A DNA stretch of 64,000 nt from Jingyaoa shaoxingensis (GCF_014385005.1 NZ_JACRSZ010000007.1:1-64000); one strand, 5' to 3'; numbered from the stretch's first letter, positions 24,362-33,964 are shown. The notes: generated by a model not told the origin, from the sequence alone. Translations and numbers: made by a program.

Positions 24362-24686
24362 AAAGACTCCTTTCCGGAAAATAAAATATTTATTAGGAAT
24401 TTTGTTTTGAATAAAAATATACTTCTAAACAGAAAAGAAGGTTGACTGCTATAAAGTGTATATTTTATCTAAAACAATTTGAATTATTTGAAAAAACAAA
24501 GCAAATTCTCCAAAAAAATAGATACCTTGATTTCTGATAGTAAGTATAAATCCATAATAGCGCAAAAGAGACGTAAACGCAAGAAATCTAAAAAACAAAG
24601 CAAAAAGAGAATTGAAATACAAAAGAAAACAACGTATGCTAAAGACAGATGAAAAAACGTGAAAAAGATTTTCAAGGAGGATAAAA
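24362..24686. promoter_or_regulatory. Divergent regulatory region between araC and the GH112 operon
   Basis: This 325-bp AT-rich gap contains the control sites of both units. A plus-strand promoter candidate is TTGACT (24442-24447) with TTATCT (24465-24470), 17 bp apart. Downstream there is a leader of about 210 nt rich in A and in short AAAACAAAG repeats (24490-24500 and 24593-24603). No open frame of note is present. AGGAGG precedes the solute-binding protein gene. Confidence 0.5.
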
Positions 24687-25967
24687 ATGAGAAGAAAATT
24701 AGTAAGTGCAATTCTGGCGGCTACAGTAGTTGGAAGTATGATCGCAGCAGTACCGGTTGCTGCCGAAAGTAACGATGAGACATTAACCGTATGGTGCTGG
24801 GACCCGAATTTTAATATTTATGCTATGAAACAGGCAGAGGCAGCATATCAGAAGGATCATCCGGATTTCAAACTGGATATTCAGGAAAACGTATACTCCG
24901 ATATCGAGACTAAGCTGATTACGGCTGCGACATCCGGGGATTACAGTACACTGCCTGATATTTTCCTGATGCAGGATTATTCTTATCACAAAGATGTTAC
25001 CAGCTTCCCGGATGTATTCACAGATCTGACAGATTCCGGAATTGATTTTTCTTCATTCTCAGCCGGTAAACTGGCAGACTCTACGGTAGATGGCAAGAAC
25101 TATGGTGTTCCATTTGATAATGGTGCAACTATCATGGCAATTCGTTCTGATATTGTAGAAGAAGCGGGACTGACTACAGATGATTTCAAAGATATTACCT
25201 GGTCACAGTTCATGGAACTGGCTAAGACAGTAAAGGAAAAAACCGGTACACCGATGCTGACTACTTCCGGTGGATCCGAACTGGTTCTGGAAATGCTTCA
25301 GTCCGCAGGTGCTTCTCCAATCGTAGACGGAGAAGTTAAGATTGCTGATAACGAAGTACTGGCACAGGCTGTTGAGGTATATGCAACTCTGGTAAAAGAA
25401 GGTTATATGACAGAGTACACTGATTGGGATCAGTATATTGCTTCCATGAACAATGGAGATGCAGCAGGTGTGATCAATGGATGCTGGATTATGTCTTCTA
25501 TTCAGGCAGCAGAAGATCAGTCAGGTAACTGGACAATTGTGAATATGCCTGCACTGGATGATGTAGAAGGAGCAACCAACTACGCAAACTGTGGTGGTGC
25601 AAGCTGGGCAGTATCTTCCAACTGTGAGAATACAGATCTGGCTTTTGATTTCCTGAAATCCACATTTGCAGCAGATGTAGATCTGTATGATGATTTACTG
25701 GTAAATGCAGGTGCAATCGCAAGCTATCTTCCTGCAGCAGAATCCAGTGTATATCAGGAAGCATCTGACTTCTATGGCGGACAGAAGGTATATGCGGATA
25801 TCGTAGATTTCGCAAGCCAGGTTCCTGCATTTGACTGCGGAGCTTACTATTCAGATATCAGAAGTGCTCTGACAGACGTAGTAACAAACGTAGTACAGAA
25901 TGATGCAGATATCACATCTGAACTGCAGAATGCACAGGATACTGTAGAGTTTAATATTGAAGGTTAA
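24687..25967 (+). CDS. ABC sugar-binding protein of the GH112 locus
   Basis: A 426-aa extracellular solute-binding protein (family 1). The signal peptide is RRKLVSAILAATVVGSMIAA followed by VPVAAES; there is no lipobox cysteine, unusual for a Gram-positive binding protein. The mature part starts DETLTVWCWDPNFNIYAM and shows typical family segments (DIFLMQDYSYHKD, NYGVPFDNGATIMAIRSDIV). Placed with two MalF/MalG-type permeases, a beta-helix protein and a GH112 phosphorylase, it is likely to bind a galactose-containing oligosaccharide such as lacto-N-biose or lacto-N-tetraose. No ATPase gene is present, so a shared MsmK-type ATPase is expected elsewhere. Confidence 0.85.
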   Translation: MRRKLVSAILAATVVGSMIAAVPVAAESNDETLTVWCWDPNFNIYAMKQAEAAYQKDHPDFKLDIQENVYSDIETKLITAATSGDYSTLPDIFLMQDYSYHKDVTSFPDVFTDLTDSGIDFSSFSAGKLADSTVDGKNYGVPFDNGATIMAIRSDIVEEAGLTTDDFKDITWSQFMELAKTVKEKTGTPMLTTSGGSELVLEMLQSAGASPIVDGEVKIADNEVLAQAVEVYATLVKEGYMTEYTDWDQYIASMNNGDAAGVINGCWIMSSIQAAEDQSGNWTIVNMPALDDVEGATNYANCGGASWAVSSNCENTDLAFDFLKSTFAADVDLYDDLLVNAGAIASYLPAAESSVYQEASDFYGGQKVYADIVDFASQVPAFDCGAYYSDIRSALTDVVTNVVQNDADITSELQNAQDTVEFNIEG

Positions 25968-26004
25968 TCAGATCTTGACAGTATAAGATTTGACAGATGA
26001 TTGA

Positions 26005-26045
26005 AGGGCCGCTGCAAAATGCAAGGATATTTTTGCAGTGGCTCT
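26005..26045 (+). promoter_or_regulatory. Intercistronic mRNA hairpin between binding protein and permease genes
   Basis: AGGGCCGCTGCAAAA (26005-26019) pairs with TTTTGCAGTGGCTCT (26031-26045) over 15 bp with two G-U pairs. There is no long T-run. Such hairpins often protect the 3' end of the binding-protein message or reduce read-through, so the binding protein is made in excess over the permeases. Confidence 0.7.
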
Positions 26046-26061
26046 CTTTAGGAGGGAATAT

Positions 26062-26949
26062 ATGCAGCCAAAACGAAAAAAAATGAGCCTTCAGAAGAGA
26101 CATAATCTGATTGGATGGGCATTTCTGATTCCGGCATCTCTTCTGATTTTTATTTTCTGCTTTTATCCCATGGTGCAGGCCATTTTGCTATCATTCAAGA
26201 AGGGCATGGGAGCAGCAGGAGTCTGGAATGGAATCGGCAACTATACACGTATTTTAAAGGATAAGACTTTCCGGCAGTGTCTGTTTAACACGGTATTCTA
26301 TTTCATTATTCAGGTACCGATCATGCTGCTTCTGGCACTGATCCTGGCGCAGCTTCTGAATAATAAGGATCTGAAGTTTAAGGGGCTGTTCCGTACGATG
26401 ATCTTCTTGCCGTGTGCCACATCACTGGTATCTTATTCTATGATTTTCAAGTCATTGTTTGCAGGAGACGGATTTGTTAATGCGATACTGACTCACATCG
26501 GAATGCAGCCGGTAGACTGGTTTCAGAATGCATGGGCGGCAAGATTTGTTATCATTATTGCCCTGATCTGGAGATGGACCGGATACAATATGGTATTTTA
26601 TCTGTCTGGACTTCAGAATATTGACAGTTCTATCTATGAAGCAGCGCGGATTGACGGAGCAAACGGCATTCAGCAGTTTTTCAAAATGACGATACCACTG
26701 CTAAAGCCAACGATTCTTCTGACTGCAATTATGTCAACATCAGGTACCCTGCAGCTTTTTGATGAATCTGTGAATCTGACCGCCGGAGGACCTGGAAAGT
26801 CAACCATGACTCTGGCACATTATATTTTTAACATCTCTTTTGTAGAGACACCGAAGTTTAATTATGCAGCAGCTCTGTCCGTATTTATTTTGGTATGTGT
26901 GGCAATTCTGTCTGCAATTCAGATGAAAGTGGGTGACAGTCGTGACTAG
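26062..26949 (+). CDS. ABC sugar permease (MalF type) of the GH112 locus
   Basis: A 295-aa permease with six hydrophobic segments and the EAA-type loop SSIYEAARIDGANGIQQFFK that docks the ATPase. An in-frame GTG at 26038 lies inside the intercistronic hairpin; the ATG at 26062 has AGGAGGG upstream and is preferred. It pairs with the next permease, which overlaps its 3' end by 17 bp, to form the importer with the preceding binding protein. Confidence 0.88.
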   Translation: MQPKRKKMSLQKRHNLIGWAFLIPASLLIFIFCFYPMVQAILLSFKKGMGAAGVWNGIGNYTRILKDKTFRQCLFNTVFYFIIQVPIMLLLALILAQLLNNKDLKFKGLFRTMIFLPCATSLVSYSMIFKSLFAGDGFVNAILTHIGMQPVDWFQNAWAARFVIIIALIWRWTGYNMVFYLSGLQNIDSSIYEAARIDGANGIQQFFKMTIPLLKPTILLTAIMSTSGTLQLFDESVNLTAGGPGKSTMTLAHYIFNISFVETPKFNYAAALSVFILVCVAILSAIQMKVGDSRD

Positions 26950-27754
26950 TAATAAATGGAAAAACAGGATCTCTTATATTGTATTAAGTATCGCAAGCCT
27001 GCTATCGGTGTTCCCACTGTATTATATGATCTCCGGGGCAACGAATAAGAGTATCGATATTGTCCGGGGACGTTTGATTCCGGGAAGCTATCTGATGGAA
27101 AATTTTAAAAGTCTGACTGCTAATCAGAATCTGGGTCTGGCTATGTTTAACTCTTTTCGAAATGCGATAGTGATTACCATCCTGACACTTCTGATCTGTT
27201 CTATTGCAGGTTATGGATTTGAAATCTACCATGACAAGGGAAAAGACCTTTTGATGAGTATTCTGCTGCTTGCCATGATGCTGCCGTTTGTGGCACTAAT
27301 GATACCGTTATTTACCATGTTTTCCAAAATAGGGCTGGTAAACAGCTGGATGGCACTGGTACTGCCGTCGATCTCCACCCCGTTTATGATTATGCTATTC
27401 CGTCAGGCATCCCGTTCCTTCCCGGTGGATATTATTGAGGCAAGCCGTCTGGAAGGAATGAGCGAGATTGCGATTTTCTTCCGTATGTATATACCGGTGA
27501 TGAAGTCTACTTATGGAGCAGCTATGACGGTCACATTCATGAATGCATGGAATAATTATCTGTGGCCGAAGGTCATCTTACAGAATAATGAATCCATTAC
27601 CATGCCAATGCTGGTAGCCAATTTAAAGAGCGGTTACAGTGTAGATTATGGAATGCTGATGCTGGGAGTACTGATCTGTACCTTACCGACAGCAGTGATT
27701 TTCTTCTGTCTGCAGAAGAGCTTTTCCAATGGACTGACAGGAGCGGTAAAATGA
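26933..27754 (+). CDS. ABC sugar permease (MalG type) of the GH112 locus
   Basis: A 273-aa inner-membrane permease with about six spans, an early LLSVFPLYYMI segment and a MalG-type loop, VDIIEASRLEGMSEIAIFFR. The start is a GTG at 26933 or 26942; both overlap the previous gene, and the second has a better-spaced GGGTGA. It is coupled to the downstream 149-aa gene by an ATGA overlap. With the preceding genes it completes the membrane part of the importer. Confidence 0.87.
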   Translation: MTVVTSNKWKNRISYIVLSIASLLSVFPLYYMISGATNKSIDIVRGRLIPGSYLMENFKSLTANQNLGLAMFNSFRNAIVITILTLLICSIAGYGFEIYHDKGKDLLMSILLLAMMLPFVALMIPLFTMFSKIGLVNSWMALVLPSISTPFMIMLFRQASRSFPVDIIEASRLEGMSEIAIFFRMYIPVMKSTYGAAMTVTFMNAWNNYLWPKVILQNNESITMPMLVANLKSGYSVDYGMLMLGVLICTLPTAVIFFCLQKSFSNGLTGAVK

Positions 27755-28200
27755 TGACATTTGATTTTCTGGATAAAAAGGAACGGGACTACAGTATGGC
27801 AAGTCTGATGCAGGCTTACAGACTGGGACTGATAGAGAATCCAAGACTGGCAGCTGTGGAGCAGCGAAGGCAGGTGGAAAACAGGAGGCGCAGAGAGACA
27901 CTGGAGAAAGGCGAGACGGTCTACGGACCTGAGCAGTATTCCCCGATTGCCTATCTGCACCATGAACTGACTGAGTTTAAGCTGGCTTATGCTTCAGAAA
28001 GCGCAGCCATTGACAACAGAGAAGTTTTCCGTCCGATCAGCCGGGAGGAAACAAGACGCTTTTATGAAACACACAAGAATCTGTTTACCAGATATCAGGG
28101 AGATGCATTTTCATATGAAGATGTGGAATTGATCATACGAAAAAAAATAAGGGAAAAGGAGTATGAAGATGCAGTACAGAACATATTATGTCAGCTCTGA
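27751..28200 (+). CDS. Small helical protein, candidate GH136 subunit I (chaperone-like)
   Basis: A 149-aa soluble protein with no signal peptide. The middle is rich in Arg and Glu (VEQRRQVENRRRRETLEKGE); the C-terminus (FRPISREETRRFYETHKNLF ... FSYEDVELIIRKKIREKEYE) looks like the helical SurA/PpiC-type chaperone segments. It overlaps the permease gene by 4 bp and the beta-helix gene by 38 bp. GH136 lacto-N-biosidases of Lachnospiraceae have a small helical subunit I that is needed for folding of the beta-helix subunit II; position and character fit that role. The assignment is inference from context and shape, not a recognised family motif. Confidence 0.5.
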   Translation: MMTFDFLDKKERDYSMASLMQAYRLGLIENPRLAAVEQRRQVENRRRRETLEKGETVYGPEQYSPIAYLHHELTEFKLAYASESAAIDNREVFRPISREETRRFYETHKNLFTRYQGDAFSYEDVELIIRKKIREKEYEDAVQNILCQL

Positions 28201-29473
28201 AACAGGAAATGACTGCTATGACGGTCTGAGTAAAACGACTCCTTTTGCCACACTGAAGCGTCTTCAGCAGTGCAAATTGTATCCGGGAGATCAGATTTTG
28301 CTGGAATGTGGTTCAGTATTTGAAGACCAGTATCTGCATATATCAGATTCCGGATCAAAAGAACTGCCAATCGAGATTGGCGCGTATGGAAATGGCGCAC
28401 TGCCAAAGATTCATGCCAACGGAACGGGTATCTGGTATCAGGATTATGGAATGCCGCTGGATTCTCCGACGCATGTATACAGGGGAAACGTGTCATCAGC
28501 AATTCTGCTCTATGATGCGCAATATATCTGGATTCACGATCTGGAGATTACCAATCAGGAGCCATTTACGACCATGGACGCATATTGTGCACCGGATAAA
28601 ATGGACCGTACCGGAGTGGCAGTTGTGGCGCAGAACGGCGGTACCCTGCATGGAATTCATCTGAGCAATCTTATGATCCATGATGTGAATGGTAATGTAT
28701 ACAATAAGCACATGAATAATGGCGGAATTTATATGACGGCTCTGAAGCCGGAAAATGAGAAAGTAACCGGAGTGGCACGTTTTGATGGAGTGCTGGTGGA
28801 AGACTGCTCTGTGTGGCGTGTCAGTCGTTGGGGAATCGCAGTAGGTTATACTTATCAGCATGCAAGATTTACCGGAGCCGAGCTAGCAGAAGAGACATTT
28901 TTGCAATATGGACAGGAACATATTCTGCTGAGGAATAATTATGTAAAAGAGGCTGGCGGAGATGCCATCACACCAATGTATGCACTGCGTCCGGTAACAG
29001 AACACAACAGTGCAGATTCTTGCGCCTGTGAGATGAATGATCATGTTTACCGTCATCCGGGAGAGCGCATGGGTAAGGTGGCAGCGGGAATCTGGTCATG
29101 GAAATGTAAGGATGCTGTGTTCCGTTATAATGAAGTGCGGGATATGAAGCTGAATCAGGATGGAATGGCGTATGATGCAGATTCCGGAGACGGGACTCTG
29201 TATGAATATAATTACAGCAGTCAGAATGAAGGCGGATGTGTCATGTTCTGTCTGGAGGAAGCTATCCATAATACATTCCGATACAATGTCAGCGTAGATG
29301 ATCTGGGAGGAATCTTAAGTCCTTCCGGCAATCCGGATGCATATGTGGCAGAGAATGAATTCTATGTGAGAAGAGGCGTTCCTCTTCTGAGAAATCAGAT
29401 GAGTGACGGCAGAATCACACTGGAGAAAAATAAGATCACAATGATAGAGAACGAAAACGGAGGACAGAGATAA
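28163..29473 (+). CDS. Right-handed beta-helix protein, candidate GH136 lacto-N-biosidase subunit II
   Basis: A 436-aa protein starting with the parallel beta-helix signature YYVSSETGNDCYDGLSKTTP, then repeated short strands (DAQYIWIHDLEITN, DGVLVEDCSVWRVSRWGIAV, NNYVKEAGGDAI). No signal peptide is present, so it should act in the cytoplasm. Asp333 and Asp340 (DGMAYDAD) are seven residues apart, the spacing of the catalytic Asp pair reported for GH136 lacto-N-biosidases. The gene lies between a small helical protein and a GH112 phosphorylase, the GH136/GH112 order seen in Lachnospiraceae that use lacto-N-tetraose. If correct, it would release lacto-N-biose from imported oligosaccharide. Another beta-helix hydrolase or lyase remains possible. 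Confidence 0.6.
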   Translation: MKMQYRTYYVSSETGNDCYDGLSKTTPFATLKRLQQCKLYPGDQILLECGSVFEDQYLHISDSGSKELPIEIGAYGNGALPKIHANGTGIWYQDYGMPLDSPTHVYRGNVSSAILLYDAQYIWIHDLEITNQEPFTTMDAYCAPDKMDRTGVAVVAQNGGTLHGIHLSNLMIHDVNGNVYNKHMNNGGIYMTALKPENEKVTGVARFDGVLVEDCSVWRVSRWGIAVGYTYQHARFTGAELAEETFLQYGQEHILLRNNYVKEAGGDAITPMYALRPVTEHNSADSCACEMNDHVYRHPGERMGKVAAGIWSWKCKDAVFRYNEVRDMKLNQDGMAYDADSGDGTLYEYNYSSQNEGGCVMFCLEEAIHNTFRYNVSVDDLGGILSPSGNPDAYVAENEFYVRRGVPLLRNQMSDGRITLEKNKITMIENENGGQR

Positions 29474-31635
29474 TGGAGCAGAACAAAGGTCGTGTAACCA
29501 TACCGACAGATCTGGATGTGGTGCCGCAGACACTGGAGATCATGGGTGAGTGGGGAGCAGATGCACTCCGAGACTGTGATGGCACGGAGTTTCCGCAGGA
29601 ATTGAAGAATACCGGAGCAAAGGTCTATGCGACTTACTGTACAACCAGAAAAGATAATGAATGGGCAAAAGCGAATCCGGACGAAGTTCAGCAGATGTAT
29701 ATTATGTCATCTTTCCATACGGCAACGGAAGACAGTTTGAAAATCCATCTGATGGATCATCTGTATCCGGCAATGCTGAAGGTGAATGACCGGGATGATA
29801 TCCGGAAATGGTGGGAAGTGACAGATCGTACCACAGGGGAAGTCGTTCCTGTCGGTGAATGGACTTACGAAAAAGAGAGCGGGGATGTGGTGATTCATCC
29901 GACAAAACGGTTTCATGAGTATACCGTCAGTTTCCTGGCTTATATTATGTGGGATCCGGTCAATATGTACAATGCTGTGGTAAATGACTGGAAAGATGTG
30001 GAGCCGCAGATTACTTTTGATGTGCGTCAGCCTAAAACGAAGGCGCATTGTATGGAAAAACTGCGTCAATTTCTGGATACCCATGAATATGTAGATGTGA
30101 TTCGTTTTACTACTTTTTTCCATCAGTTTACACTGATCTTTGATGAACTGGCAAGGGAAAAATATGTAGACTGGTTCGGCTATTCGGCGTCTGTCAGTCC
30201 TTATATTCTGCAGCAGTTTGAACAGGAGGTGGGATATCCGTTCCGCCCGGAATACATTATCGACCAGGGATACATGAACAATACCTATCGCATTCCATCA
30301 AAGGAATTCAAAGATTTCCAGGATTTCCAGAGAAGAGAAGTGGCGAAGCTGGCAAAAGAGATGGTGGATATTGTACACGAATATGGCAAAGAAGCCATGA
30401 TGTTCATGGGTGACCACTGGATCGGTATGGAGCCGTTTATGGACGAATTTGCGTCCATTGGTCTGGATGCAGTAGTAGGAAGTGTTGGAAATGGCGCAAC
30501 TCTGCGCCTGTTCAGCGATATCAAAGGCGTAAAATATACCGAAGGAAGATTCCTGCCATACTTTTTCCCGGATACTTTTTATGAAGGCGGGGATCCGGTG
30601 AAAGAAGCAAAGGAGAACTGGGTAACTGCCAGAAGAGCCATCCTTCGCAGTCCGATCCAGAGAATCGGATACGGCGGCTATCTGAAGCTGGCACTCCAGT
30701 TCCCGGATTTTGTAGAATATATTAAGGACGTCTGCCGAGAATTCCGTACCCTGTACGACAATATTCAGGGAACCACACCATATTGTGTAAAGCGTGTGGC
30801 GGTGTTAAACTGCTGGGGAAAGATGCGCTCCTGGGGCAATCATATGGTGCACCACGCAATTTATTACAAACAGAATTATTCTTATTTTGGTATCATAGAA
30901 GCCTTAAGCGGAGCTCCATTTGATGTGTCCTTTATCAGTTTTGACGACATCAGGAACAATCCGGATCTGTTGAAAGACATTGATGTTATTATTAATGTAG
31001 GAGATGCAGATACAGCTCAGAGTGGAGGCGAAAACTGGATTGATGAGACAGTTATTACAGCAGTAAAAGAGTTTGTATATAATGGTGGCGGCTTTATTGG
31101 TGTGGGCGAACCTGCAGCACACCAGTGGCAGGGCAAATTCTTCCAGTTGGATGATATCCTGGGCGTAGAAGAAGAACGGGGATTTAACTTGAATACAGAC
31201 AAGTACAACTGGGAAGAACACAGGGATCATTTCATTCTGGAAGACAGTGAGGGTGAAGTGGATTTTGGAGAAGGCAAGAAGAATATCTTTGCACTTCCGG
31301 AGACAGAGATTCTGATACAGAATCATCAGGAAGTACAGATGGCGGTAAAGACCTTTGGAAAAGGTCGTGGCGTTTATATCAGCGGACTTCCATACAGCTT
31401 TAAGAATAGCAGAGTACTCTATCGTGCAGTATTATGGTCCTCATCTGCCGAAGATCAACTGCACTGCTGGTATTCCTGCAACTACAATGTGGAAGTGCAT
31501 GCATATGTAAAGAATGGTAAATATTGCGTGGTTAACAATACTTATGAACCACAGGATACGATTGTATACAAAGGAGACGGAAGCAGCTTTGAACTGCATA
31601 TGGATGCAAATGAGATAAAGTGGTATCAGATCTAA
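29473..31635 (+). CDS. GH112 galactosyl-N-acetylhexosamine phosphorylase
   Basis: A 720-aa GH112 enzyme. The N-terminus GRVTIPTDLDVVPQTLEIMG and segments RTTGEVVPVGEWTYE, EYTVSFLAYIMWDPVNMYN, MGDHWIGMEPF and FVYNGGGFIGVGEPAAHQWQ are hallmarks of lacto-N-biose/galacto-N-biose phosphorylases. It splits beta-1,3-galactosyl-HexNAc with phosphate to galactose 1-phosphate and GlcNAc or GalNAc in the cytosol. A GH112 subgroup prefers galactosyl-rhamnose, so the substrate should be tested; the adjacent putative GH136 favours lacto-N-biose. The start codon overlaps the stop of the preceding gene by one base (TAATG). It ends the operon, followed by a terminator. Confidence 0.9.
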   Translation: MEQNKGRVTIPTDLDVVPQTLEIMGEWGADALRDCDGTEFPQELKNTGAKVYATYCTTRKDNEWAKANPDEVQQMYIMSSFHTATEDSLKIHLMDHLYPAMLKVNDRDDIRKWWEVTDRTTGEVVPVGEWTYEKESGDVVIHPTKRFHEYTVSFLAYIMWDPVNMYNAVVNDWKDVEPQITFDVRQPKTKAHCMEKLRQFLDTHEYVDVIRFTTFFHQFTLIFDELAREKYVDWFGYSASVSPYILQQFEQEVGYPFRPEYIIDQGYMNNTYRIPSKEFKDFQDFQRREVAKLAKEMVDIVHEYGKEAMMFMGDHWIGMEPFMDEFASIGLDAVVGSVGNGATLRLFSDIKGVKYTEGRFLPYFFPDTFYEGGDPVKEAKENWVTARRAILRSPIQRIGYGGYLKLALQFPDFVEYIKDVCREFRTLYDNIQGTTPYCVKRVAVLNCWGKMRSWGNHMVHHAIYYKQNYSYFGIIEALSGAPFDVSFISFDDIRNNPDLLKDIDVIINVGDADTAQSGGENWIDETVITAVKEFVYNGGGFIGVGEPAAHQWQGKFFQLDDILGVEEERGFNLNTDKYNWEEHRDHFILEDSEGEVDFGEGKKNIFALPETEILIQNHQEVQMAVKTFGKGRGVYISGLPYSFKNSRVLYRAVLWSSSAEDQLHCWYSCNYNVEVHAYVKNGKYCVVNNTYEPQDTIVYKGDGSSFELHMDANEIKWYQI

Positions 31636-31651
31636 AATAATACTTTCAGTA

Positions 31652-31706
31652 AATGGCAACAGAATGGCTGCATGAAAAGTCATGTAACATTCTGTTGTCA
31701 TTTTTT
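31652..31706 (+). terminator. Terminator of the GH112 operon
   Basis: AATGGCAACAGAATG (31652-31666) pairs with CATTCTGTTGTCATT (31688-31702), followed by TTTT. Confidence 0.85.
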
Positions 31707-31734
31707 GTTTTGAGAACGTGAAAAAAATCACATT

Positions 31735-31823
31735 TTTACAAAATGGTTTTGTTGTAAATATGTGAAAAAGTGACAACGTTTTCATAGTACAACACTGACA
31801 AAGTTGTGAAAATAGACTAAAAT
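31735..31823 (+). promoter_or_regulatory. Promoter and LacI-type operator of the second sugar regulon
   Basis: CTGACA (31795-31800) and TAAAAT (31818-31823) with 17 bp between form the promoter of the lacI gene. Just upstream lies TGACAACGTTTTCA (31771-31784), a near-palindrome centred on the CG typical of LacI-family sites. A further dyad, TTTACAA (31735-31741) with TTGTAAA (31752-31758), lies farther upstream. Autoregulation by the LacI protein is likely. Confidence 0.6.
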
Positions 31824-31902
31824 AGTGTTGCAAAACGAAGGAGTTTATGTTTAAATCACAATATAAGCGGGTGGGAAATGAAAAACATAAGAGGAAAAAT
31901 AG

Positions 31903-33003
31903 ATGACCGAATATGAAAAAATTTCACAATTCAATATGAAAAATAAGTCATCCAATAAAGTGACACTGAAGATGATTGCTGAGAAAGCAGGAGTGTCTGT
32001 ATCCTGTGTGACAAGGTGTATAAATGATAGTGGTTATGTGGCAGAGAAGAAAAAGAAAGCCGTGCAGGCGGTGATGGAGGAATTGAAATATGTTCCAAAC
32101 AGACATGCCAGAATGCTGCGGGGAGAAAGATCTAAACTGTTGGCATACATTTATTTGGCTGTTGATGAAAATATCTTTTTTACCAAGATCGCAACGAGAA
32201 TAGAAAGTATCAGTTTTCGAAAAGGATATACCATTTTATCATTTGCATTGACGAATACCAATTCTATAGCATTTAAAGAAGTAATGGAATCGCTGATGTC
32301 TTACGGCGTGGACGGACTGATTTTTAACACAGGAAGTAATCAGTCCATTATAGAAAAGGTTAGGGAAGTTGTTCGGACTATATCGGTACCAACGGTTATG
32401 ATTGAGCGATGTGGGGATATCTATAATGTGGAAAAGGTTCTGATTGATAACACAGAAGGCAGTTATATAGCAGTATCCAAGCTGGCTGCAATGGGACATC
32501 GACGGATTGGATTTTTTGGTGTCAATCCGGAATCCAAAGTAGAACAGGAACGTTATGACGGATACCTGCAGGCAATGGAAGAAGTAGATCCGGAGTATGC
32601 AAAAGGACACAGTTTTTTTACCACCGCATATACAGTGGAAAATGGATGTTATCGTTTCAGGGAGATTCTGGGTATTCTGGAAAAGGAAGAGGAATCCGTA
32701 AAACCAACAGCTTTTCTGATCGCATCCGATATTTTGGCGGCAGGCGCCTACCGGGCAATATCAGAAAGAGGGTTGAAAATCCCGGATGATATTTCACTGG
32801 TTGGTTATGATGATACGATTGCGGAATTCCTTTCCCCGCCACTTGCAACCATGCAGCTCCCGGCAGAGGAAATCGCTGAAGCAGCGACAGATATCTTAAT
32901 TGATAGAATTGAGTCATCCACGGAGCATGATGCTCACAGAACAGTAAAGATCGGACCGGTATTTATTCCACGGCGTTCCGTAAAAGATCTCAGAGGACAG
33001 TAG
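31903..33003 (+). CDS. LacI-family transcriptional regulator
   Basis: A 366-aa regulator with the N-terminal helix-turn-helix VTLKMIAEKAGVSVSCVTRC (residues 20-39), then the hinge helix (YVPNRHARMLRG) and a periplasmic-binding-type sugar domain (VSLVGYDDTIAEFLSPPLAT). GAGGA precedes the ATG. About 17 residues ahead of the usual start are extra. It is first in a run of plus-strand genes for a second ABC importer and sugar enzymes and is the obvious controller of that run; a LacI-like operator lies in its promoter. Confidence 0.88.
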   Translation: MTEYEKISQFNMKNKSSNKVTLKMIAEKAGVSVSCVTRCINDSGYVAEKKKKAVQAVMEELKYVPNRHARMLRGERSKLLAYIYLAVDENIFFTKIATRIESISFRKGYTILSFALTNTNSIAFKEVMESLMSYGVDGLIFNTGSNQSIIEKVREVVRTISVPTVMIERCGDIYNVEKVLIDNTEGSYIAVSKLAAMGHRRIGFFGVNPESKVEQERYDGYLQAMEEVDPEYAKGHSFFTTAYTVENGCYRFREILGILEKEEESVKPTAFLIASDILAAGAYRAISERGLKIPDDISLVGYDDTIAEFLSPPLATMQLPAEEIAEAATDILIDRIESSTEHDAHRTVKIGPVFIPRRSVKDLRGQ

Positions 33004-33031
33004 AATCAGACATTGGATAAGGAGGAAAGAC

Positions 33032-33964
33032 ATGGAACAGCAGACTGAAAAAGTAAAGAAACAAAATAGTTTTGGAAGTATTCTAAATCAGTGGACTTCG
33101 TTTTTGATGCTGATGCCTGCAATTGCATCTCTTTTGATTGTTTCGATTTATCCTACGGTAAAAACCATTTGGATGTCATTTTTTGACAAGTCTATCTTGA
33201 AAAAAGAGGAACCGTTTATTGGATTGGCAAATTACATAGAATCTTTTTCAAAGGCGGGTACCTGGCAGACGATCTTTAATACTTTGTTTTTTGCAATTGT
33301 GTCCCTCGTCTTAGGAGTATCGCTGGCAATGCTGATAGCTACCAAACTTATCAAGCCTTATCCACTGAGAGGATTTTTCAGGGCAATGTTCCTGATTCCA
33401 TGGGTAACTCCGCCACTGGTAGCATCAATTGTCTGGAGATTCATATTCAGTGAAAACTTCAGTCCGATTAATTCTATTTTATTAAAATTACATCTGATAA
33501 AAGTTCCGGTTAATTTCCTGGGAAGTACAGCAACATTTTTGGGAGTATCAGAACCGTTGATTGTATTGACGATCATCAATGTATGGTCCATTTTCCCATT
33601 CCTTATGGTCATGTTTATTGCAGGATTACAGACAGTTCCGCAGGAAATATATGAAGCGGCAAGAATGGACGGAGCCGGTAAAATGGCAACATTCTGGAAG
33701 ATCACCGTTCCGTGTATCCGGCCGGTGATTACATCTTCCATTGTGCTGGAACTGATCTGGCAGTTTAATAATTTTAATATCAGTTACATGGTAACCAATG
33801 GTGGACCACTGGGATTGACTAAAACCATGGCGGTAGAAGTATATCAGGCGGCGTTTACCAATTACAGATATGGGTATGCTTCGGCACTTAGTATCATTAT
33901 GATGCTGATTGCATTGATTCCATCCATTTTCTATATTCGTTCTTCACTGAAACCAGAAAATTAG
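33032..33964 (+). CDS. ABC sugar permease (MalF type), second regulon
   Basis: A 310-aa membrane protein with six spans and the ATPase-docking loop QEIYEAARMDGAGKMATFWK. The conserved start of the family is visible at FLMLMPAIASLLIVSIYPTV. It follows lacI by 28 bp with AGGAGG upstream and pairs with the next permease. No ATPase subunit is encoded in the locus. Confidence 0.88.
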   Translation: MEQQTEKVKKQNSFGSILNQWTSFLMLMPAIASLLIVSIYPTVKTIWMSFFDKSILKKEEPFIGLANYIESFSKAGTWQTIFNTLFFAIVSLVLGVSLAMLIATKLIKPYPLRGFFRAMFLIPWVTPPLVASIVWRFIFSENFSPINSILLKLHLIKVPVNFLGSTATFLGVSEPLIVLTIINVWSIFPFLMVMFIAGLQTVPQEIYEAARMDGAGKMATFWKITVPCIRPVITSSIVLELIWQFNNFNISYMVTNGGPLGLTKTMAVEVYQAAFTNYRYGYASALSIIMMLIALIPSIFYIRSSLKPEN

